From the NCBI GenBank assembly GCA_903913355.1, contig CAIWKU010000156.1, positions 1-6,364 on the forward strand: DNA of 6,364 bases. The letters run 5' to 3'. Positions within the stretch are counted from its first letter, which is position 1. Each line of letters opens with the position of its first letter. A program made the position numbers and the translations under genes. This stretch comes from an uncultured Bacteroidota bacterium. Its GTDB lineage: Bacteria > Bacteroidota > Bacteroidia > Chitinophagales > Chitinophagaceae. Positions 1 through 5,816 of the stretch are shown here, piece after piece. The notes under the pieces are model-generated. The model made no database searches. It worked only from the letters and a program-made list of their open reading frames with translations, and had not been told where the DNA came from.

Positions 1-45
1 GTTATCATCGTTTATGTGCTATCTATTACTTATCAGAAGATTTAA
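1..45 (+). CDS. Possible C-terminal tail of an upstream gene (very partial)
   Basis: Reading frame 1 is open from the window edge and gives a short hydrophobic tail (VIIVYVLSITYQKI) that stops with TAA at 43-45. It looks like the last membrane helix of a transporter followed by a short basic end, which would suit a gene upstream of a sugar module. However, the other two frames are also open here: frame 2 stops at 65-67 and frame 3 at 81-83. Fourteen codons are too few to identify a family or to prove that this frame is coding. The call rests only on the membrane-like character of the residues and on the close spacing to the next gene. Confidence 0.2.
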   Translation, partial: VIIVYVLSITYQKI

Positions 46-48
46 TGA

Positions 49-78
49 TTCCCTGTCGCTTAATTAGTGCTGAGGGAA
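49..78 (+). promoter_or_regulatory. Small inverted repeat covering the GAGGG ahead of the SemiSWEET gene
   Basis: TTCCCT at 49-54 is a perfect complement of AGGGAA at 73-78, and a further GC/GC pair (58-59 with 69-70) is possible inside, leaving a loop of about 9 bases. The right arm contains GAGGG, the only Shine-Dalgarno-like run before the ATG at 89, about 13 bases upstream of it. If the stem forms in the mRNA it would hide that run. No T-run follows on either strand, so it does not look like an intrinsic terminator. A 6-bp stem could be chance, and Bacteroidota often start translation without a Shine-Dalgarno sequence, so the role is speculative. Confidence 0.22.
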
Positions 79-88
79 AATAAAAAAT

Positions 89-343
89 ATGAATACAATT
101 ACGATTATCGGGCTGGTTGCAGCATTCTGCACTACGCTTTCTTTTTTGCCCCAGGCAATCAAAACCATCCGCACAAAAGACACATCCGGCATATCACTTT
201 CCATGTATGGATTGTTTACACTTGGAACGTTTTTATGGTTGCTGTTTGGCGCGCTGAGTAGTAATTTACCCGTAACAGCCGCCAATTTTGTTACCTTAAT
301 TTTTGCAGCCATCATTCTTTTTTATAAGATCAAATACAAATAG
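89..343 (+). CDS. SemiSWEET family sugar transporter (MtN3/PQ-loop)
   Basis: This small integral membrane protein (84 aa, the usual SemiSWEET size) has three predicted helices, at about residues 4-22, 37-57 and 61-80. It carries the family's proline-glutamine pair in helix 1 (FLPQ, P21-Q22), the TSGIS segment after the first helix (residues 32-36), a tryptophan in helix 2 (W50, in LWLLFG) and an asparagine in helix 3 (N67, in AAN). In characterised SemiSWEETs the equivalent Trp and Asn line the sugar-binding pocket, and two copies form a homodimer that moves mono- or disaccharides passively. The ATG at 89 follows an A-rich stretch and gives a complete first helix. The gene ends 8 bases before the glucose dehydrogenase gene and is probably cotranscribed with it, which supports a role in glucose or glucoside movement. 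The substrate and direction cannot be read from the sequence. Confidence 0.9.
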   Translation: MNTITIIGLVAAFCTTLSFLPQAIKTIRTKDTSGISLSMYGLFTLGTFLWLLFGALSSNLPVTAANFVTLIFAAIILFYKIKYK

Positions 344-351
344 TCCTGTCT

Positions 352-1161
352 ATGAACCCAAACCCAAAACTAAAGGGGCAGTCTGCCCTGGTTACCGGTG
401 CCAATAGTGGTATTGGAAAAGCAGTGGCTATAGCCCTTGCTAATGATGGTGCCAATGTTGTGGTAAACTATGTTACCCATCCCGAAGCGGCGCAACAAGT
501 AGTTGACGAAATAAAAGCCAATGGTGGCGTGGCCATAGCACTCATGGCCGATGTTAGCAATGAAGCGCAGGTGCAATCTATGTTCCGCGATATGTTTGCT
601 GCTTTTGGTACGATTGATATTTTGGTGAATAATGCGGGTCTGCAAAAAGATTCTGCCTTTCAGGATATGTCGCTTGCCGACTGGCAAACGGTGATCAATA
701 TTAATTTAACCGGTCAGTTTCTTTGCGCCCGTGAAGCGGTGAGAGAATTTTTACGCAGAGGGGTTGTTCCAGAAAGAAGTGTGGCTGCAGGTAAGATCAT
801 TTGCATGAGTAGTGTGCATGAAGTAATTCCATGGGGTGGTCATGTGAATTATGCTACATCTAAAGGAGGTATCATGATGCTGATGAAGAGCATGGCCCAG
901 GAACTGGCCCCTAAGAGAATCAGGGTAAACAGTATTGGCCCCGGCGCCATTCAAACCCCTATCAATCGCTCTGCATGGGATACACCAGAAGCATTGAATA
1001 GTTTACTTACCCTGATACCCTATAATAGAATCGGACAACCCGAAGATATTGGCAAACTGGCCGCATGGCTGGCAAGCGATGAATCAGATTATATAACCGG
1101 AACTACTGTTTTCTGTGATGGGGGTATGACATTATATCCCGGATTTTCCACCAATGGTTAG
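352..1161 (+). CDS. Glucose 1-dehydrogenase-like short-chain dehydrogenase (SDR)
   Basis: A complete classical SDR of 269 aa, predicted to be cytoplasmic. It has the cofactor motif TGANSGIG (15-22), the ADV segment (66-68), NNAG (93-96), the catalytic Asn in NINLTG (N118), Ser154, and the active-site pair Y167/K171 in YATSK. Beyond these general motifs, MSSVHEVIPW (152-161), GPGAIQTPIN (196-205) and the C-terminus DGGMTLYPGF (256-265) closely match Bacillus-type glucose 1-dehydrogenase as I remember it. That enzyme oxidises beta-D-glucose to glucono-1,5-lactone with NAD(P)+. Two differences stand out: VNYV at 38-41, where the Bacillus enzyme has VNYR, and an extra stretch of about 8 residues around 134-147 before the Ser strand. 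The neighbours, a SemiSWEET and a glucosidase, support glucose as substrate. Another aldose or sugar alcohol remains possible because SDR specificity drifts easily. Confidence 0.85.
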   Translation: MNPNPKLKGQSALVTGANSGIGKAVAIALANDGANVVVNYVTHPEAAQQVVDEIKANGGVAIALMADVSNEAQVQSMFRDMFAAFGTIDILVNNAGLQKDSAFQDMSLADWQTVININLTGQFLCAREAVREFLRRGVVPERSVAAGKIICMSSVHEVIPWGGHVNYATSKGGIMMLMKSMAQELAPKRIRVNSIGPGAIQTPINRSAWDTPEALNSLLTLIPYNRIGQPEDIGKLAAWLASDESDYITGTTVFCDGGMTLYPGFSTNG

Positions 1162-1171
1162 CACTTAACAA

Positions 1172-3781
1172 ATGAACCCAGAACAACAACGATTAGCTGA
1201 GAATGCAGGCAAAGAAGTGCCATTGGAAAAATGGGGACCCTACCTGAGTGAAAGACAATGGGGTACGGTACGAGAAGATTATAGTCCTGGCGGTGATGCC
1301 TGGAACTATTTTCCACATGATCATGCCCGTAGTCGCGCTTATCGTTGGGGCGAAGATGGGTTAGCGGGAATTTCTGATTATGAACAGCAACTCTGTTTTG
1401 CAATTGCATTGTGGAACGGGAATGATCCGATCATAAAAGAAAGATTGTTTGGATTGACTAACCAGGAGGGCAATCATGGGGAAGATGTGAAGGAACTCTA
1501 CTATTATCTGGATAATACACCTACGCATTATTATATGCGGCATCTATATAAATATCCGCAGAAAGCATTTCCCTATGAAGACCTTATTGAAATAAACAGG
1601 AACCGAACCAAGCAGGATAAAGAATACGAAATATTGGATACTGGAGTATTTAATGATAACCAGTATTTTGATGTGTATACAGAGTATGCGAAAATAAACA
1701 GTGAGGATATCTGTATTCGTGTAAACATCATCAACAAAGGGAAAGAACCCGCACCGATAACTTTATTACCTACTTTATGGTTTTCAAATAAATGGAGTTT
1801 TTCAGGCGATAAGCCAAAACCAATCTTAAAATATCTTGAAGAAGGGGTTGTACATGCGGCTCATGAAAAACTGGGTGATTATTTTTTATACTGTAAAGAT
1901 GCTCCGGAAATCTGGTTTACTGAAAATGAAACCAATACTGAAAAATTATTCAACCGTCCCAATACTTCTCTATTTGTAAAAGATGCGTTTCATAATGCAT
2001 TATTACATAACCAGAACCGACAGGCATTGATAGACATAAAGCAGGGAACCAAATCTGCGGCAGTATATCAATTTCATGTAGCAGCTGGAGAAACCAAACA
2101 GGTATATCTGCGATTGACCAATACAGAAACGATTCAACCATTTGACAATGGTTTTGAACAGATTTTTGATCAGCGAAAAAAAGAGGCGGATGTTTTTTAC
2201 TCCTCCATACTGCCTGCTGGTATTAGTGATGACCTGGCTTCTATTCAACGCCAGGCATACGCTGGTTTATTATGGAGCAAACAATATTATCATTACGATG
2301 TAGAAGAATGGAGCAAGAGCAGTGATGGAATTGCTGATGTTGCGCCGCAAAGATCATTTGGTCGTAACAGTGAATGGAAATACCTGAAAAACCGGGATAT
2401 TATTCTGATGCCGGATAAATGGGAATATCCCTGGTATGCGGCCTGGGATCTTGCTTTTCATTGTATCGCAATTGCTGCGATTGACCCGGTATTTGCGAAG
2501 AACCAATTAATTATCCTAACCCGGGAATGGTATATGAATACTGCCGGGCAAATACCTGCCTATGAATGGAATTTTAGTGATGTGAACCCACCTGTTCATG
2601 CATTTGCTGCTTTACAGGTATATACCATTGAAAAGAAAAAAACGGGGATAGGTGATATGCAGTTTCTGAAAAAAATATTCCAGAAACTAATCATCAATTT
2701 TACCTGGTGGGCCAACCGAAAGGATATCAATGGCAATAATATTTTTGGTGGAGGTTTTCTGGGATTGGATAATATTGGTGTATTTAACCGAAACATGTCA
2801 TTGCCAGATGGAATAGAACTTGAACAAAGTGATGGAACTGCCTGGATGGGTATGTATGCGTTGAATATGATGGATATCGCATTGGAAATCGCATTAACTG
2901 ATAATGCTTTTGAAGACACTGCCACTAAGTTCTATGAACATTTTGTATTGATTGCCGAAGCGTTGAATGAAAAAGGTCTTTGGGACATGACCCATTCCTT
3001 TTTTTATGATGTATTAAAAATACCCGGATCTGAATCGTTTCCTCTTCGGTTACGTTCTATGGTGGGATTGGTTCCTTTGTTTGCAGCCTCAATTATTAGA
3101 ACAGAACACCTGAATACATTACCCGATTTTAAAAAGCGGATAGAATGGTTGAGAAAATACCGGACCCAAAGTCATCAATACCTACCCAGCAAGGAAATGG
3201 TTGATCATACTGATATGCTGATGTCGCTGGTGAACCAAGAGAGATTAGAAGCGTTGATGAGGAGAATGCTGGATGAAACAGAATTTCTTTCACCCGGCGG
3301 TATCCGGGCCTTGTCAAAATATTATCTTGATAATCCGTATACCGTTAATCTTCAGGGGATCAATTATACGGTAACCTATGATCCGGGAGATTCCAGCTCC
3401 GGAATGTTTGGTGGTAACTCTAATTGGCGTGGGCCCGTATGGATGCCAATGAATTATTTGTTGGTAGAAGCCATCAAAAAGTATGGAGATTTTTATGGGG
3501 GATCCGTTCAACTGGAATACCCACATGGGTCGGGTAAAATGATTACCCTAACCGAAGCCGCGCAATTGATTACCGTCCGGTTGTTGTATATTTTTAGAAA
3601 AGATGCCCAAAACGCAAGACCCGTGCATGGCAGGTATAACTGGTTTTATCAACTACCAGGCAATGAGGACCTCTGTTTGTTTTATGAGTATTTTAATGGT
3701 GATGATGCCAGTGGTGTTGGCGCAAGTCACCAAACAGGTTGGACAGCCCTGGTGGCACAGATTATTGCTGATAATGATTAA
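1172..3781 (+). CDS. GH63-type glucosidase (MGH1-like (alpha/alpha)6-barrel glycoside hydrolase)
   Basis: A complete 869-aa protein with no signal peptide, so probably cytoplasmic. The N-terminal part (about 1-345) begins with a conserved-looking WGPYLSERQWGTVREDYS block (21-38) and should form the beta-sandwich domain. The catalytic (alpha/alpha)6 barrel starts near residue 360 (RQAYAGLLWSKQ). GH63-like landmarks are AWDLAFH (W425-D426), GLDN (531-534, with D533 the likely general acid), NWRGPVW (751-757) and FYEYFN (E839 the likely general base), followed by HQTGW and ALVAQII. The acid/base assignments come from recalled alignment with eukaryotic glucosidase I and E. coli YgjK. GH63 enzymes invert the anomeric carbon; known substrates include N-glycan glucose, other alpha-glucosides and mannosyl- or glucosylglycerate. 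At 869 aa it is far larger than the glycerate-type hydrolases of roughly 400-480 aa, so an oligo- or disaccharide substrate seems more likely. It lies 10 bases after the glucose dehydrogenase gene, implying that released glucose is oxidised. The exact substrate is unknown. Confidence 0.85.
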   Translation: MNPEQQRLAENAGKEVPLEKWGPYLSERQWGTVREDYSPGGDAWNYFPHDHARSRAYRWGEDGLAGISDYEQQLCFAIALWNGNDPIIKERLFGLTNQEGNHGEDVKELYYYLDNTPTHYYMRHLYKYPQKAFPYEDLIEINRNRTKQDKEYEILDTGVFNDNQYFDVYTEYAKINSEDICIRVNIINKGKEPAPITLLPTLWFSNKWSFSGDKPKPILKYLEEGVVHAAHEKLGDYFLYCKDAPEIWFTENETNTEKLFNRPNTSLFVKDAFHNALLHNQNRQALIDIKQGTKSAAVYQFHVAAGETKQVYLRLTNTETIQPFDNGFEQIFDQRKKEADVFYSSILPAGISDDLASIQRQAYAGLLWSKQYYHYDVEEWSKSSDGIADVAPQRSFGRNSEWKYLKNRDIILMPDKWEYPWYAAWDLAFHCIAIAAIDPVFAKNQLIILTREWYMNTAGQIPAYEWNFSDVNPPVHAFAALQVYTIEKKKTGIGDMQFLKKIFQKLIINFTWWANRKDINGNNIFGGGFLGLDNIGVFNRNMSLPDGIELEQSDGTAWMGMYALNMMDIALEIALTDNAFEDTATKFYEHFVLIAEALNEKGLWDMTHSFFYDVLKIPGSESFPLRLRSMVGLVPLFAASIIRTEHLNTLPDFKKRIEWLRKYRTQSHQYLPSKEMVDHTDMLMSLVNQERLEALMRRMLDETEFLSPGGIRALSKYYLDNPYTVNLQGINYTVTYDPGDSSSGMFGGNSNWRGPVWMPMNYLLVEAIKKYGDFYGGSVQLEYPHGSGKMITLTEAAQLITVRLLYIFRKDAQNARPVHGRYNWFYQLPGNEDLCLFYEYFNGDDASGVGASHQTGWTALVAQIIADND
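3778..3781. other. Shared TTAA: overlapping stop codons of convergent genes
   Basis: The self-complementary TTAA supplies the stop codon of both the plus-strand glucosidase (TAA, 3779-3781) and the minus-strand DUF5690 gene (TAA read on the minus strand, 3780-3778). The two operons therefore meet with a 4-base overlap. I see no GC-rich hairpin with a T-run within about 60 bases on either side, so neither transcript has an obvious intrinsic terminator at this junction. Confidence 0.9.
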
Positions 3782-5076
3782 CTGAATTGTTTTAGGATAC
3801 TTTTTTCTTTACGGGTAAAATATATGAGTAGTAGTAAAGATAAAATACCCAATAGTATCCCAACCTGATAAGAAGACCGCATAAAAAAACTGAGCCAGCT
3901 AATATTTTTTTCTCCCAAATTTTTATATAGCAATACCAGCATACTTCCCAGGTAACCTACAGCATCTACTACATACATCAGAAAGCCCATATTACCCCGA
4001 AATCGAAAATGTGCAATCCATCTTTCAAAAAAAATTGTATGAAAAGTGATATAAGGAAGATATAATGCAAAGCCCATCATAATCATCCAAAGAACAGGGC
4101 CAAGGAATTTCAAGTTGAAAAGTAACGTCATAACAATCAACAAAATACCCGAACTAAAAATCATGTATAATGCGGTATATAAGGCATTCCTGTTTTTTTT
4201 AATCAGAATCATTGATCCAATAAGTATGAGTACAAAAAAAGCAATCGTAAGCTCTGAGAACACCAATATACCCGGAGCCTGCTGGTAACCCAGTTGTGCC
4301 CAGATTTCAATAGCAAAATTATCCCGCATATCCCTAAAAATGGTAAGGGCCAGGTAAATAATTACCGAGAGAATCATGGCAGGAGCAAATTTTCTGAAAA
4401 ATCTTTTGCGCTGGTAACCATTCATTGGCTTTCGCAGAGTTCTTAGGGCCTGGTCAATGGCATCTGGTGGAGGTATTTGTGCAAGCATCCAGATACCTAA
4501 TAATAAAAATGGCAGGAATAAAAGACCTGTTACAAAAGGCATCCATTCCTCATTAACACCCAAGCTGGACATCACTACTAATCCACCAGCTTTCACAATT
4601 CCCGAAGCAACTATAAAACTGGACGCCATAAAGGCACCTAATAATTCAGTAAATCTTCTGCCCTCAAGAAAACTAAAAACAACACCCCAAATCATACCGA
4701 GTGGGAGGCCATTCAAGAAAAGACAGGGAGCATTATAAGGAACCGGAATGATTCCAAACAATAATAAGGAAATCCAGGAAAGGCCCATTAATTTTAACAA
4801 GAAAGGGATTCTTTTATTAGGAGGTAATTCAGCTACGATTTTAATGCCCAAAAATTTTGAAATTGTATAACCAAATAGTTGAAGAATAATTAAGACAATT
4901 TTATAATCAATTCCCCAAAGATGAATACCCGTATAAGTAGCGGCTGTAAATGGCTTCCTGAATGCGTACATACTGGTATAAGTAATAAAGGAAGCGAGTC
5001 CGCAAAATATAACGAATACTGATGGACTGGCCCGTTGCAGCCATTGATGTGTTTGATTATTTCTTGAGAAAAGCAT
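3778..5076 (-). CDS. DUF5690-type multi-pass membrane protein, MFS/OPA-like transporter
   Basis: This 432-aa protein has about 12 predicted membrane helices (roughly 18-37, 58-76, 93-111, 115-137, 144-168, 180-199, 230-247, 268-290, 298-320, 326-345, 363-384 and 403-421), with a polar loop near 200-228 between the two six-helix halves. I recognise it as the uncharacterised DUF5690 family. It also lines up with the organophosphate:phosphate antiporter GlpT as I recall that sequence: SMYAFRKPF (35-43) against the YYLVRKNF segment, GYTISKF (69-75) against YGFSKF, YLALTIFRD (241-249) against VYLLRYG, and GF with GYLGS (364-378) against the GF-GYLGG of helix 11. The two GlpT phosphate-binding arginines (R45 and R269) correspond to R40 and R248. 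Its ATG overlaps the stop of the phosphonatase-like gene, indicating translational coupling. I infer import of a phosphonate or organophosphate; family membership is much firmer than the substrate. Confidence 0.8.
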   Translation of the reverse strand: MLFSRNNQTHQWLQRASPSVFVIFCGLASFITYTSMYAFRKPFTAATYTGIHLWGIDYKIVLIILQLFGYTISKFLGIKIVAELPPNKRIPFLLKLMGLSWISLLLFGIIPVPYNAPCLFLNGLPLGMIWGVVFSFLEGRRFTELLGAFMASSFIVASGIVKAGGLVVMSSLGVNEEWMPFVTGLLFLPFLLLGIWMLAQIPPPDAIDQALRTLRKPMNGYQRKRFFRKFAPAMILSVIIYLALTIFRDMRDNFAIEIWAQLGYQQAPGILVFSELTIAFFVLILIGSMILIKKNRNALYTALYMIFSSGILLIVMTLLFNLKFLGPVLWMIMMGFALYLPYITFHTIFFERWIAHFRFRGNMGFLMYVVDAVGYLGSMLVLLYKNLGEKNISWLSFFMRSSYQVGILLGILSLLLLIYFTRKEKSILKQFS

Positions 5077-5078
5077 TA
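5074..5078 (-). promoter_or_regulatory. TAATG stop-start overlap (translational coupling)
   Basis: Read on the minus strand, the TAA of the HAD gene (5078-5076) and the ATG of the DUF5690 gene (5076-5074) share one base. No separate ribosome-binding site is evident, so ribosomes finishing the hydrolase probably re-initiate on the transporter. This ties the amounts of the two proteins together. Confidence 0.75.
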
Positions 5079-5804
5079 ATCTATAAATGCTTTGTTAATC
5101 AGATCAGGTAACTCAGCTACACTATTCAGGATATGTGTATGGGGATATTGTTGCAATATATCAATTGAATTGGCTCCGCTCAATACGCCAATATTACCAA
5201 TACAGCCTGCATAATAACCGGAGAGAAGATCTGCAGGGGTATCTCCTATTTTAATTACTTCATGAATATTCTGGATGCCCAGCGTTTTCATTGCCTGATA
5301 AATCATATAGGGTGCCGGCCTTCCAATACCATCTGTGTCCTCTACATCAAGAGAAAGATCTACCAAACCCTTTTCCAACCACTGAAGGCCTTCCATAATA
5401 GCGGTATTCACATCATCATGAAAACCTGTGTCGGTTACCACTTTAATATCCTGTTGCTTGCACCATTCAAATACTTTTTCTGCACCAGGCATACTTTTTA
5501 CATGCTGCTTGTAATAGTCAACCATTAGCTTACTATAGTGCCCAAATATTCTAAGGGCTTGTTTATGATAATGGGGGAAATTATATTTTTCCAGGTATTC
5601 GATTACTACGGGCTCTCCCATGGTTTTAGCAATCATAAACTCATACAAATGAATTTTATTGGTTCCTATAGTTTTTTTAAAATCTTCTAAAGTAACTTTC
5701 AGGTCAAAAGCCAGCGCCGCCTCATGCAGGCATTTGGCAACCGCATTATCATCACTTACCGTGGTACCAGATAGATCGAAAACAATCATGCTTATTTTGC
5801 TCAT
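5076..5804 (-). CDS. Phosphonatase-like HAD hydrolase (PhnX relative, TIGR03351 type)
   Basis: A complete 242-aa cytoplasmic HAD-superfamily enzyme with a helical cap inserted after motif I. Motif I is FDLSGTTV (9-16) with nucleophile D10. The usual HAD acid at +2 is replaced by S12, where PhnX relatives normally have Ala (DxAGT). The cap carries IGTNKI (46-51), which aligns with MGLLKI of PhnX, so K50 matches the lysine that forms a Schiff base with phosphonoacetaldehyde. Motif II is TDTGF (124-128). Motif III is GRPAPYMIY (161-169), with R162 instead of the usual HAD lysine. Motif IV is KIGDTPADL (185-193), with D188 and D192 likely to hold Mg2+. These features point to C-P bond cleavage of a 2-oxoethylphosphonate-type substrate. 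Family knowledge places this clade with FAD oxidoreductases and zinc dehydrogenases rather than PhnW, and the upstream neighbour fits. It is 12 bases from the dehydrogenase gene. A plain phosphatase such as phosphoglycolate phosphatase is less likely given K50 and R162. Confidence 0.87.
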   Translation of the reverse strand: MSKISMIVFDLSGTTVSDDNAVAKCLHEAALAFDLKVTLEDFKKTIGTNKIHLYEFMIAKTMGEPVVIEYLEKYNFPHYHKQALRIFGHYSKLMVDYYKQHVKSMPGAEKVFEWCKQQDIKVVTDTGFHDDVNTAIMEGLQWLEKGLVDLSLDVEDTDGIGRPAPYMIYQAMKTLGIQNIHEVIKIGDTPADLLSGYYAGCIGNIGVLSGANSIDILQQYPHTHILNSVAELPDLINKAFID

Positions 5805-5816
5805 AATAAATAGTCA

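Noticed and set aside
1..88. Bacteroidota-type promoter (TTG then TAnnTTTG) ahead of the SemiSWEET gene
   Set aside because: I found no TAnnTTTG match with a suitably spaced TTG; weak partial matches such as TACTTATC were not convincing. The operon promoter may lie upstream of the window.
370..687. Open frame of 105 codons on the minus strand inside the glucose dehydrogenase gene
   Set aside because: It covers the SDR cofactor and NNAG motifs on the opposite strand and has no features of its own.
352..1180. Identical first nine bases (ATGAACCCA) of the dehydrogenase and glucosidase genes
   Set aside because: Too short to indicate duplication; the following sequences and protein families are unrelated.
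2596..2925. Open frame of 109 codons on the minus strand inside the glucosidase gene
   Set aside because: It lies fully within conserved GH63 coding sequence, shows no family resemblance and has no partner genes; judged a shadow.
3798..3808. T-rich run just after the glucosidase stop as an intrinsic terminator
   Set aside because: No stable hairpin precedes it on the plus strand, and the run encodes the lysine-rich C-terminus of the DUF5690 protein on the other strand.
4457..4738. Open frame of 93 codons on the plus strand inside the DUF5690 gene
   Set aside because: It is antisense to a strong membrane-protein gene, has no recognisable domain, and its composition is what the reverse complement of that gene would give.
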